A model generated the notes under the pieces. The model was not told where the DNA came from, did not search any database, and worked only from the letters and a program-made list of their open reading frames with translations. 64,000 bases of DNA from Stomoxys calcitrans (taxonomy: Eukaryota > Arthropoda > Insecta > Diptera > Muscidae), in NCBI RefSeq assembly GCF_963082655.1, contig NC_081554.1, positions 41,128,354-41,192,353 of the forward strand, written 5' to 3'. Every line of letters starts with the position of its first letter. Position 1 is the stretch's first letter. Positions 10,910 through 22,734 of this stretch are shown here, piece by piece. The translations under genes were made by a program, and so were the position numbers.

Positions 10910-11260
10910 TACTAACATGCAAACATAGTTTTAATAACTTTTTGCGGAATTCCACATTAGTCTATTAACATGACAGAGACATTTTTAAAAGAAAGTAAAT
11001 GCATTTTTAATAAAACTTTGAATGAACTTTAATCAAATATACTTTTTTACACTTTTTTTCCAAAGCAAGCTAAAAGTAACAGCTGATAACTGACAGAAGA
11101 AAGAATGCAATTACAGAGTCACAAGCTGTGAAAAAATTTGTCAACGCCGACTATATGAAAAATCCGCAATTACTTTTTGGGCAACCCAATACTAACATGC
11201 AAACATAGTTTTAATAACTTTTTGCGGAATTCCACATTAGTCTATTAACATGACAGAGAC
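10701..11260. repeat. perfect 280-bp tandem duplication
   Basis: 10701-10980 and 10981-11260 are identical by eye over all 280 bases. The unit comprises the MITE minus its left terminal repeat plus 71 bp of right flank ending ATGACAGAGAC. The second copy therefore carries only a right TIR. The identity implies a very recent event or an assembly duplication. Confidence 0.85.
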
Positions 11261-11317
11261 ATCCTACCAAAAAAAGAAAATTACTGTTACAGCAAGATTT
11301 GTGTTGAAAGAAGTTGA

Positions 11318-11425
11318 CTGTTGTTGTTGTTCTAGCAGTGTGTTGTACACTGAGGCGACAGCCCTTGCCGATGAATTACTCCATCGAGTCAAACCGGTAC
11401 ATACAACCGGCTGCCACGTGATTGA
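11318..11425 (+). repeat. J repeat (GTTGTTGT / CCGGCTGCCA block)
   Basis: About 105 bp running from GTTGTTGTTCTAGCAGTGTG through CCTTGCCGATGAA to ACAACCGGCTGCCACGTG. Similar blocks lie at 12818-12926 (+) and 15630-15735 (-), with partial ones near 14160-14212 (-) and 63406-63435. Probably the end or an internal piece of a retrotransposon. Confidence 0.5.
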
Positions 11426-11454
11426 AGTCGACTGTAATTTAAGGAACTTCCCAA

Positions 11455-12590
11455 AAAAAAGTAAAAAAAGTTCGGCTGAGCCGAATTTTGGGAACCCACC
11501 AACATGGATTCTGCATAAAATTTCCACAAATGAACTCAGTTGAAGGCATATGTGTATTTTACGAACCAAATTTCTGAAATTCAGGAACAAAATGAAGTTT
11601 TTAGGGGCCATAAAAGACTATCGGGAAATCGGTTTATATGGGAGCTATATCAGGTTGATTTTAACTGATTTTGACCGTACTTGGCACAATTGTTAGAAGT
11701 TATAACGGAGCACACTGTGAAAAAATTCAGCTCAATCGGGTAAAAATTGCTGCTCTCAGGGGCCCAAGATGTTAAATCGGTAGATCGGTTTATATGGGGC
11801 TATATCATGGGGGCTACATCATGTTATGAAACGATATGGCATATTTGCACACCCCAACGACCTACATCAATAAAAAAAACACTTCTTGAGTCCCTAGAAG
11901 ACGCAGTTCTTGTCTGATTGGGCTCAAATTTCGTAAGACGAGCTCTCCTGTGACCTTAAACCTCTGTGCCGAGTATGATACGAAGCGTTCCATAAGCTGA
12001 TATAGCTCCCATATAAAACAATCACCCGATTCGACTTCTTCAGCCTCAATTGGGCTCACTTCTTATCCAATTTGGACGAAATTTTGCACGACGAGCTTTC
12101 TTGTGCCCTTTAACCTCAGTGTCAATTATGACAAGAATCGGTCTATAACCTGATATAGCTCCCAAATAATCTGATTTCGCAATGCAACTTCTTGCGCCTC
12201 AAGAAGGCACAATTCTTATCCGATTGGGCCGACATTTGGCACAGCGAGCTCTCTTGTGACCTTTAACCTCTATGCCAAGTATGATATGAATCGATCTATA
12301 ACCTCCCATATTAACCGATCTCCCGATTAATTCCTTGAGCATCTAGAGGGGGCAATTCTTATCTGTTTTGATTGAAATTTTGCACGACGAGCTCAATTGG
12401 TATCGGTTCATACTTTGCACAGAAGTAAAAGATCACAAGCTTTAATTCTCTGCCAAATATGATCGGAATCGGTCTATAACTTAATATAGCTTGGATGTTA
12501 ACCCATACCCGTTTTGACTCTTGAATCTTTAGAGGGCGCAATCCTGATCCCAATTGACTGAAAAATTCCACAATGCCTCCTGCTATGAAA
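11455..12590 (-). mobile_element. H-family Helentron-like element
   Basis: On the + strand it opens AAGTAAAAAAAGTTCGG; the hairpin TTCGGCTGAGCCGAA is a perfect 7-bp stem, then CCCACCAACATGG, then seven or so degenerate monomers (GATATAGCTCCCATAT, TCTTATCCGATTGGG). This is the A-family terminus in reverse with a compensated stem change. No TATACCC 5' terminus is preserved at the 12590 side. Confidence 0.65.
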
Positions 12591-13274
12591 TACGCGGTAA
12601 ATACGTGTTTTAAAGGCAGTAAGTGTATTAATGTCGATCAATCCCCTTCTCTTCCCTAAAATGGACAAAACAAATTTGATATCTACCATACCTTCCCTAA
12701 ATTTTATAAAATTGCAAATTTGCAAATTTTGCCCATGAACATTCCACTAAGGAACAGGGACAAACTTCCCACCTTATAAAATTATCTTTAGATTATCATC
12801 CCCATAATGCCTTAGCTGACTTTGTTGTTGTTGTAGCAATGTGTAGTAGAGGGTGCAGCCCTTGCCGATGAAGAACTCCAATGGGTCAATCCGGTACGTA
12901 CAACCGGCTGCCATGGGATTGTAACTGACTTTGACTTAACCGATTGCCACCGAAATCGTGCATTCTAAGCTAATGTAAGACAGCCACTCTGATCCAGATT
13001 CGTCTATCTAGACGGCTTTTGGTATTTACTTTTGAGGAGTTGTTACTAGCTCTTTTAACGTTGACGTAAATATGTATTTCGTTTTTGCTTGAACTGCTGT
13101 TCGGGCAATCTCTTCGGTTTCACGAAAATTTAACTTCGGCGGTCGGGGACCAGGACATAACAACCCCCAAATACTGAATAAAGTACTAAAACCAGATTTG
13201 AAATTTTACTGTTTACTTAAAAGCTAAATTTATATTAAAAAAATCAAAGCCATTGGAAAAAAAAACATTTCTCT
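12591..13274. other. spacer with SINE and J-repeat fragments
   Basis: 12713-12772 is a short SINE 3' fragment (-) with GCCCATGAACATTCC. 12818-12926 is a J repeat. The rest, including the 3' flank of RpL7-like, shows nothing recognisable. Confidence 0.45.
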
Positions 13275-16200
13275 TTATATACATCGTGATATCAATTCAT
13301 TGATACCATTTCCGCGATCACCATATTCTCCACCACGCTTATAGGAAACAGACACCTTGTTCTTCCATCCATCGCGAGGTCCGGACAGCTAATAAAAATT
13401 AAAAAAAAATTATGTAAATATTTTGTTTAAAAAGTTTTTTTTGGAATCATTAAAATAAAAAAGTTTTCTGGATATTTAAAAGGGCATAAGAAAGTCCGCA
13501 TGGAAAATTGTATCATATTCGGATAAGAATTGCGGCTTATTCAAATAGTAAAAACTCCCGGCACGGGATAGCTGTGAGCACCACACAGGCTGGAACATTA
13601 AGGTCCGATCTGTGTGGTGTTCATTGCTGTTACGAGAAGCTTAGCTGCAAGCTACCGGGCGCGTTCAAAGGTTGAGGACAGCCGGACATTCAGCGGTATC
13701 AAGCGAAGAGTGTCAGTGAGAGGGCGGGCTGCACCAGCTCTTGCACAATTACTCGATATGACAAGGCGAGTTATTGGCGCCTTTAAATAACCAATGGTCA
13801 CCCTGTTTCCGCGCAGATCGGTCCTTTGAACCGGAAGGAGCTTGCTCATCTACAGGAGCATATCGAGGATCGGCACCTCCACATACAAATGTAGCTACAA
13901 CAATGACAACTAAATAACTCAAATTTCCATCCTCCGGATGTCTCCATAGAATTTTCTTCGTCCTACCTAACATTTCAGTGTTCTACAGTGCCTCATGCGC
14001 ATTCGTTGCCCACGCTCTTAAGTCAGACTGCGTCGCCATGCTTGGCTTTGGATTTACCAAGTTTAATAATGGCAGTTCTCTAGGACTTCTTGGTCAAATT
14101 GTTTGCCCTTTTTATTTCCCTTAACCCAGCAACCTTAGTTACTACCCGCCGGAGACCATATGTTCACAGAGATGCCGCCTCAGTGTATAACACACTGCTA
14201 CTACTACAACAACAACCATATACATTGTATTCCCCCTAGAAGAAAGTAAAAGAGAGAAATAAGAAAGCTCTATCTGTGTATACCACAGCGCGGTGCAAAA
14301 CAGCAGACACGACAGAAAAATAGAACGAACACACAAAACAAAATAAGTAGGGAACCTGGCTGACCGGAAAAATTCTCATTGGTGAAAGTATGGTATAGTC
14401 ACCCAATTCAGGCCTTAACAGAACTCTAGAACGACAAGAGGACTAAGTGCTTGGAGGGAATCCAGGCACGGAAAGAGGTGTTCACCCACTATTCTGTGTC
14501 TTGAACTCGAAATTGCGACGTAGTGACATACAAGTTGCTCGACCGTTTCAACTTCTTCTCCTCATTGCCACACTCACTCTCCCTACGCCTCGCGCGAGGT
14601 CAAAAACTTGACGTTATAAGGAACAGGCGGGGCTCCTATCAGCAGTTCGAAGTTATGCTTGCTCAGCACCAGGATAAGCGGAATACTCCGTCAGGCCCAC
14701 TTTGCAAGCCACATTACCAGCACTTACCGCATTTAGACGGTCCACGTGGAAGGCGTCCAACCTATCAAGAAGCTGGCACAGGGGAAGCTGGTCAGCTTGT
14801 CGGCTGCTTTGTTCAACGCCACACCTTTATGGTTCTGCATCCTCTAAAGAGTCTCTACCTCACATGGCCCGACACCAGAGCTTTCAGCGCCGCCTGACTG
14901 TCCACGCATATCGGGATAGTCTGATCAGACAGGTAAAAAAGGTAATGCGAAGATGCAGTAGCGGATTCCGTAGACAGCTACCGAGTGAATGATGTTTTTG
15001 AGAATCATCCGCCGTCCATAGCACCTGATGAAATATACTTTCCTTGGTAAACCGGAGTAATTCTGGCTTAACTTTATTTCTTTTGGACAAAGATTGAGGT
15101 CAGTTTATTAAATTCAGGTCTGAATGGGATCACCTCCCCATGATTCTCTCCATTGACCAACCGATTTCAAAAGCCGAATAATAGACTGTACCAGTAGCCG
15201 CTTCAGTGAAAAACTACCTCTTTCAGAGTATGTGTTGCCGAAGAACTGTATTAAAGCAGCTACTGCTCTCTTTATACCAGCCAGGCGAATGTACCAGGTG
15301 AGGCCCGATTTGCTGGCGGAAGCAACATTACTCGCAGGCCAGAGTTATGGAAGACGTTGCTCCGGTTTATACTGACCTTAGAGTCAGAGGGACTAATTTT
15401 GGAAATCAATATGGTGGTCAACGAAAATAAGCGGAATTTATGGCTACAAAAATTTCGGCACCGGTATAAGTTAGATGTGGTCTACTGCCAAGACACTCTC
15501 GACTGCCGACACAGAAGGGATGAATGGACATCTGTTGCTCAGGTGAGTGCAACCGGGAGCGCTACGGTCAATAAACGATATCGGGTGGAGGATCTCAATA
15601 AAAGCCCGATGGTCAATATTGATCACGATCCCTTGGCAGCCAGTTGTACGTACTGGATTGACCCGATGTAGTCCTTCATCGGCAAGGGCTGCCGCCTCAG
15701 TGTACAACATACTGCTACAACAACAACAACGTCTCCTCGGCGATCAGTTTTATTGCCTGCAACGATTTTGTTCAACTATAAAAGCCTGACAAGGATCGGT
15801 AGCCAAACATGTTAATATTTGGCTACAACAACAATGGACTTTTTTCATTATTGCCTTCGTAGCAGTGACTTATTTAAAGCTATGCCCACTCCAAAATGTT
15901 AGGGCAATGAGGAGAGCCATTCACTTTAACATATTTTTCAAACCACTGAACAACCTTCACAACCTAAAACCCACACAAGATGACATAGAATATGTCATAT
16001 CTTTTCTGTAGGATTTTTGGATATAAACCGTCTTATAGAACAAAACCGTCTTATAGAAATCTTTTATCTCAACTGCGGACATCAAATCTCCGTTATGCCT
16101 TTTATGTGTCTTGACTTAACCTTCAGTATGGGAGAGATCAGTTTTATAAATCAACCTTAGAAATAGCTATTCGGCACCTGCAGTGTCTGGAAAAGTAATT

Positions 16201-17085
16201 TAGATTTTAAGATTTCTCAAGCACAATTTTGCACTAACACTACTTTCTGTCCTCTGGTGATTTTTTTGTATTGTTTGAGACTGTTATACAACATAAGGAA
16301 CTGTCAAAGGACTAGCTCTTGTAGTAAGTTTTCCTAAAATTATCTATTTAATATATTTCAATAACATACATACCAGGAATGAGCACAGAAAATTCTGAAC
16401 ATCCGCAAAGTTAGGACCCACTGTAAATATCTCATGTATGATATCCTCCAGACATATAATGCCCTTATCACCCAATTGCTCCTCAATCATGGTATTTGAT
16501 TGGATTGGTGTCTTCTTGCCATCTATCCGGGCGAAACCTTTTTTGAATATCAATTCGCGTATTGTTGCTATATTGGGATAACCATAGACCACAAATGGTT
16601 CAATAACTTTCAAAAGTATTTGATTTTCTTTAGTGTTCTCCAAGAAAACAGCATTATGGCGATTGGTCATGTGTAATGTTTTCATGATTTTATTGGTGGT
16701 TTCATCGAATATTTTCTTGCCCGCATGTCGCATTACCAACAGAAGTTTTTGATTAACTTTAGTCGAATCATTTGTGTCGCAGATATTGCTTTTACGCAAA
16801 GTGTGTTTGATGCGATTGGCGGTACGTTCTGCTTTAATGTAATTCATAACAAACGATTCAGCCCTGCGGAATTTATGATGTTGCTTGGCTTTGGCTACGC
16901 GTTCAGTTTTTAGCTTTTTCTTTTGTTCCAAAGTAGCCTTATCCTGAAGAATGCGTCGTTTGCGGTGGGCCAACACCGACACGGTCTTGCCAGGCAATTT
17001 ATTGGGTACAGCATATCTGTAGAGATATAAGTTGTTAACAAGAGTGTTTTTGTGACTGTTAAATCTATAATTACTTGTCAGACAT
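13275..17085 (-). CDS. RpL7-like: ribosomal protein L7-like (uL30 family)
   Basis: Three exons on the minus strand: 17085-17075 (MSDK start, 11 nt), 17016-16374, and 13388-13275 ending TAA. All introns are GT-AG and the phases add to 255 residues, close to the usual L7-like length. Exon 2 holds the basic N-terminal region and the uL30 fold (KLLLVMRHAGKK, HNAVFLENTKENQ, VVYGYPNIATIREL, GDKGIICLEDIIHEI). Exon 3 supplies the conserved C-terminus (SGPRDGWKNKVSVSYKRGG, INELISR). The family member differs from cytosolic L7 and is linked to large-subunit assembly in the nucleolus. Intron 2 (16373-13389) is about 3 kb and full of repeats, which isolates exon 3. Confidence 0.92.
13557..13925. repeat. 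F repeat, copy 1 (in RpL7-like intron 2)
   Basis: A roughly 350-bp GC-richer block containing GGCGCCTTTAAATAACCAAT, GATATGACAAGGCGAGTTAT and CTGTGTGGTGTTCATTGCTG. Copies in the opposite orientation lie at 17590-17915 and 49360-49735; the last is embedded in a non-LTR copy. Confidence 0.55.
13926..16373. other. rest of RpL7-like intron 2: decayed repeats
   Basis: A partial J repeat (-) at 14160-14212 and a full J repeat (-) at 15630-15735 are clear. 14400-15600 has mid-GC sequence with broken open frames that look like old transposon coding DNA, but I could not name it. 15800-16373 shows nothing. Confidence 0.4.
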
Positions 17086-17201
17086 TATTTGTAGAAGACA
17101 ATTATGGAAAAATTAAAAAAATGACTTTTTGAACAAACCACAGCAATATAAACACAAACACGTGCGGTAGGTTAGAGGGATCTAAAAGTCGATTTTTGGC
17201 T

Positions 17202-17241
17202 TATCGATTATTTGAAGACTGCTCTTGGAGGTTAATCGATT
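17202..17241. promoter_or_regulatory. DRE-like ATCGAT sites upstream of RpL7-like
   Basis: TATCGATT at 17202-17209 and AATCGATT at 17234-17241 lie 115-155 bp upstream of the RpL7-like ATG. TATCGATA is the DRE bound by DREF/BEAF-32 and is typical of housekeeping promoters in flies. Each site matches 7 of 8 bases or fewer, so this is suggestive only. Confidence 0.35.
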
Positions 17242-17589
17242 ATGAAAGTGAGTAATCGACATTTGGCATTATAGAATTGTGTGGCAACATTGGTGAAATG
17301 AACAGGGTGACATATGTTTGACTGCACTATAAAGGCTGGAACATTTTGATTTGAATATTTTACAAACCTTTTCAACACAATTGAACGTAATTTCGTAATA
17401 ATTTGCAAATTAATTTTGAATTTACGAAGGAACAAAAAGAGGAATTGGTTAAAATGCTTCATACCAACTTGCATGAATGTAAAATGTGCCACTTTTACGA
17501 TATAAGGAATACCAAGCAAACCGTACGTCTTGGTCGTGTACGGTCTTTGATTGTATCATTAAAAAATATAGGATCGTTTAGTTATTGTA

Positions 17590-17915
17590 GCCACATTGTA
17601 CGTGGAGGTAGAGTCCTCGTCATACTCCTAAATATGAGCAAGCTTGTTCTGGATCATAGGACCGATGGCTACGGGAGTGTGATTGCCATTGGTTATTTGA
17701 AGGCGCCAAAAAACTCTTCTTATCATATCGAGTATCATAGGCACTCAATATTTAAGCAAGGTGCCGCCTGAACTCTCGAGATTCCGCCGATTGTCCAAGA
17801 CTGCAGTTGCAGCTACTCCGTACACGATGCATTCCACTATCGCACCGGTAGCTCTCAGCCAAGCTTCTCGTGATAACTACATATGACCACTACACAGATC
17901 CATACGGTAATTGGT
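17590..17915. repeat. F repeat, copy 2
   Basis: Opposite orientation to copy 1: GCCATTGGTTATTTGAAGGC, TCATATCGAGTATCATAGGC and TCTCGTGATAAC are shared with 49360-49735. Confidence 0.55.
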
Positions 17916-19240
17916 TCTTTTTTTTATTACATGTTAGATTATAAGGCACACTTTGTGCAATTGATTAAAGAGACTGCTAATTGTATAATTTGAAATAACT
18001 TAATAAAACGACCTGCATAGCTTTAACATTTGGTGTTTTTAAACCAACGCTTGCCACGTGTATAAAGTCCGTTTCATACAATTAAAGACATACAATATGG
18101 AAAAATAGTGCGCCTTTTGAATTTCAGATGTCGTTAGTAAAAAAGGGTTCCATCTTTCAGGTTTATTTTAGTTACATATTATGATCAACAGGTGTCGTTG
18201 ATCAAAAGGGACATAATATTTGTTTTTTGCGATTTTCCTAAAATTATTAATTAAATACATTAATCGATTAAATAAATCAACACATGCGCTGGGCTAGTAT
18301 ATATGGATTTTTTATGTGTTAGTGGATTCATTCCAGTGAATATAATGCCATCTATGCATTCAAAATTATCTCTAATCGACTTGCAAATGCCGAATATTTA
18401 CGTATTGTATGTCTTTGATACAATACCATGTTAAACAGTTGACAACACCTATGCCATTGAGGGGGTTGATTCTGGTCCCCCAATAATTCGTTTCTCTCAA
18501 TTGTATGCTTTTTTGGCTTCAATTCAGTTCTTCAATGTACGTCTGTCTGGCTCCGTTTACTCCGTTAATGTATTGCGAAAAAGAAAAAAATGTGTTAATG
18601 CCAACAATTCAGTTTAAGTGTTAATTCATAGCAATGCCTATTAACAACGTGTAATAAGAAATATTTAACATAGTTAAAAATTGAAGAAAAACCATTGCTA
18701 TTATGATAATTAATAAATAAAAGAAGTGTATTTTGTTACAATATTAACAAAATTTAATAAAGACAATTGTCATTTGCGCTTTCGATGGCAAAGTCAACCA
18801 AATTTTGTGACTTGTATTGTATGTGCGTGCGTGTGTGTATGTTTGGGTCTCTTAATAAAACAAGTTCGTAGTTCTCCAAATTTGAGAGAGAGAGAGAGTA
18901 GGAAAAGACATAAATGAAGCGTGGCAAAACTTTCTCTTCACGTGTGAACGGTTGGTTCTCTTTAGATGTGCGCTAAAAACGTGCTTCTATTTGGAAAATG
19001 CATTTTTGTTAGAGATGAACGCGTGACATGGATTTCTACAAATTATGAGTGTATATCGGACAATCGTTTAACAACTACAATTTAAAATTTACTTAAATGT
19101 TTTTATTGAGTGAATTTTTGACAAGTTAGCTTTAATTAAATAGTTACATGCTAATGACTGGGGAAACATAGAAGAACCAACTACTTGTTAAACATTTCTC
19201 AAAGGGCATGGTCGGAGACTATACAACAAAGAAGAACGTG
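17916..19240. other. intergenic, no gene recognised
   Basis: AT-rich with a short GT stretch near 18822 and a (GA) run at about 18886-18898. No exon-like frame or element terminus is seen. Confidence 0.35.
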
Positions 19241-19620
19241 CTAAATTCAGCCGGGCCGAATATAAAAGAAATGAAAATTGGTTTCAATCACGAAATTAAA
19301 TGATCCAATTAACTTTTTAATCGAAGCTGTTACAATCGCGAAAATGATAATATTATTCAAAATTTTTGAAAAAAGATAATTGAAAAAAATTTCAATTAAA
19401 AAAAAATTGATTCTCAATTAATTTTTGAAATTTTCAATCAATTTTTTTATTGATCCAATTAAAAAAATTATTGAAAATTTCAATTATTATTTTGATTGAT
19501 CCAATTAAAAAAATGACTGAAATTTTTATATTTCTATTTAATTTTTTAATTGGATCATATAAAAAATTAATTGAAATCATTGGAAATAGGTCAATGTTGT
19601 ATTAATTTTTTGCGAAAAGC
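19241..19620. repeat. AT-rich palindromic repeat, left block
   Basis: Begins with a decayed A-type hairpin (TTCAGCCGGGCCGAA at about 19249). It continues as many overlapping AATT-containing inverted motifs such as GATCCAATTAAAAAAAT and TTGAAAATTTCAATTA. A similar block is at 20650-20915. Confidence 0.45.
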
Positions 19621-19879
19621 GCACTGTATAGAGCGCGGCGCTCCATTTCTATGCAGCTTGGTACACATACCTAAAATTTGCAGATGTGGGGAGCGCGTTG
19701 ATAAAAATTTGCCGAATTGTAGGGCTCATGGGTAGAGATGGGTTTCTACCGGGAAAATACACAACGCTTGGGTATTTATTGGGTAAATACCCAATAAAAA
19801 CTTTGTTTTGGGTATTTATAACTTTGCAGATATCTTGGGTATAAAAAAGGTTTTCAAACAATTTTTGATGATTTTGTAT

Positions 19880-20450
19880 TCTTTGTATTTAAACCTGGCC
19901 AATTTTTGCCCTTAGACCGACCACCCGATTTCCCGATATAGGGTATTGAGGCCATAAATAATCAATTTATTACCCGAATTCGATGAAATTTGACACAGTG
20001 TGTTCTGGTAGACCCCTACACATTCCTGTCAAATATGGTCCAGATCGGACCATATTTGGATATATCTGCCATATAGGCCGATTTTCCGATATAGAGTATT
20101 GAGCCCATAAAAGGAGAATTTTTATCCGATTTCGATGAAATTTGGCACTGCGAGTTCTGGTACCCCTCTTAACCCTTTTGTTGAATATCGTCCAGGTCGG
20201 ACCATATTTAGATATAGCTGCCATATAGACCGATCTCCCGATATAGAGTATTGAGGCCTAAAAAGAAGCATTTTTAATCCGATTTGGATGAAATTTTGAG
20301 CAGTGAGTTTTGATAGACCTCTACACCTGTTTGTTGAATATCGTCCAGATTGAAACATTTTTGGATATAGCTGCCATATAGACCGATATAGAGTATTGAG
20401 CCCATAAAAGGAGCATTTTTCATCCGAGTAGATACCTTTTGGGTATTTAT
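19880..20450 (-). mobile_element. G-family tandem monomers
   Basis: About three monomers with TATAGACCGATCTCCCGATA, GAGTATTGAGCCCATAAAAG and CCGATTTCGATGAAATTTG. The same type is at 1-735. It lies between the two AT-rich blocks. Confidence 0.55.
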
Positions 20451-20915
20451 CCATCGCCCATCTCTACTTATGGGTGCATGCATGCATATTTTGATGATAA
20501 GTAAGATTAGAAATACGTGTATAGATTTAATAATCTAATTGAAAGACTATTTGTATAGGTGTTTTATCTTATACATAAAAAGTATTAACCAACATTTCGA
20601 GCGGCTAAATTTTTAAGACGAGATAAAATATATGTAATTTTTATTGATCTTTTGGTCTAACATCATATTTGTTATTTTCGATTCAATTATAAAATTATTT
20701 GAAACTTTAATCTTTAATTAAAGAATATAAAATTTTCAATTATATTTTTCATTTAAAAAACTTTCAGATTTAATTACAAAAATTATTGAATCAATTAGTT
20801 TTTTAATCCTTTTTTTATATTAAAAAAAAATGATTGAATCAATAAATTTTTTAATCAAAAATTTTAAAAGTTTCAATCACGATCGTAATTGAAAAATCAA
20901 ATTCGTTTTCTAATC
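20451..20915. repeat. AT-rich palindromic repeat, right block
   Basis: From about 20650 the sequence resembles 19270-19600 (TTTCAATCACGATCGTAATT against TTTCAATCACGAAATTAAAT). 20451-20650 is AT-rich spacer with nothing recognisable. Confidence 0.4.
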
Positions 20916-20929
20916 TCCCTTTCATTTGA

Positions 20930-21765
20930 GCCACATATTGGCATGGTCGAAAAATTTTTACCCTTTGGGGGGTGTTTTGGGGAAGGGGTGATGCCCTAAA
21001 TACATCGTCCTACATTTGAATATCAAATTCGTATTATACTCCCAAATAGCTTTATTTAAGCTCCATATTGCGATGGTCACTAAAAAATTGCTGTGTGTGG
21101 GGTATTTTGGGATATCAGATTCGAATTCTATACTTAAATACACTTTATTTAAGCCTCATATTCCTGTGGTCAGTAAAAAAGTCCTATTTGGGGGATGTGT
21201 TGGGGAAGGGGTGGACCACCAGAAACGTGGTCCCACATTTGGATATTAGATTCGTATTCTACTCGCAAATACCTTTCATTTGAGTCCCATATTTTCTTGG
21301 TCGGTAAATATGTCCGATTTATGGGTGTTTTGGGGGTTTGGGTGGTCCCCCTAACACTTGGTCCGACATTTGGATATCAGATACGTTTTCGTATCTTAAA
21401 TACCTTTCATTTGAGTCCCATATTGTCGTGAATGGCCTAATATGTGATTGGTAGGTTTTAGGGTGGGGCGGACCCCTAGGTTCCCCATTCGAAATTTGGA
21501 TACCAAATTTTTATTTTTAGGGTACTATATGAGTGCACATAAAAATTCGCTTAAACCGCAATACCCATCTCCGAGATCTGGTGTTTCTGAAAATTAGGGT
21601 AAGGGGGAGGGTCCGCCCCCTTCATATCAAAAAATGTAGTACCCTATTTTCACCACGGGATCATTATGCAACATCTGTGAAAATTTCAAGAAAATCGGTT
21701 CAGCCGTTTCTGAGTCTGTCTGAGTCTGAACAAAACTGATTCTTTATGGCTACAAATTGATAAAT
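20930..21765 (+). repeat. C-family tandem array with terminal unit
   Basis: About four monomers of 100-130 bp, each with a TTTGAGTCCCATATT-like phrase, a G-rich segment (GGGTGTTTTGGGG) and a GGATATCAGATTCG phrase. The array ends with GGGTCCGCCCCCTTCATATC and AAAATCGGTTCAGCCGTTTC. The same ending closes the array at 56200-57375. Confidence 0.65.
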
Positions 21766-22720
21766 TTGTGAAAACAATTTAATTTGAAGTTGCTTTCATT
21801 CAACTGACAATCAGCAGAATTCTTATTTTTTTTAGGAAGGCATAGAGCACAGCTTAAATCGAAAAAATAACGGTGCAATTTTAAAAAGCGATTTTCATGT
21901 GTTGTTTTTATTCGTTTCACATTATGTGTGCAATTTTAACAACAGCAAAATTTGACACGTCACAAGACAACAACATGTAGTGTGATGGCACCTTAAAGAA
22001 GTGATGGACAAACTAACACATTTCTTATGAATATCAGTGCTTTACTATTATTGGGACTTGAAGTGACTACTTTGATATTTACTTTGAAGCTTGAAATTAT
22101 TACCAACCTTAAGGAAGTAGTTTGTCCGAATTTTAGCTCTATTATAGCGGACCTGACATTTATTGCCGAGCACAGATGGCGTCCCGTAGAGTGAAACCTA
22201 TTTTAAAAGAAACTTACAAGGCTCTCGTAAATTCTGCCAGCATTTAGTGAGCCGATGGTCACCCTAATTAATTAAATTGAAAATGGGTGGATTAATATCA
22301 AATTGAGATTATGAACGTTCACCAAAAATATAACCACCCACTGGAAAAATTATGTTTCACGGTAGTCGTGGGGTAAATATCATTCACGCGCTCATCTCTA
22401 TAAGTACCCTACCATATTATTGTACCATTTCCAATAACCATAGAAAAATTAAATATTATATACGAATCTGGCAACATTAACCGCCACCAACATATGAAAG
22501 AGAAAGTAGTAAATTCAAAAGCCGGTTGTTAAACTGGAATTCAAAGAGAGATTTGGTTTGAGTAGCTCTCTCTTAATGTATTCTCTTTTTGCATGATGCA
22601 ATTTCCACTACTAATTTCATTTGGTCGGATTAACATTTATGCAGTTAAAAGGCAACCAAAGTTATGTTAAAAATCATGAAAAAACCGAGCGGAGTTTATA
22701 ACAAGGAAAAGTAAAAGCGC
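21766..22720. other. intergenic, no gene recognised
   Basis: Non-repetitive by eye, AT-rich, no exon-like frame. Confidence 0.3.
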
Positions 22721-22734
22721 GTTAACTTTGGTGA

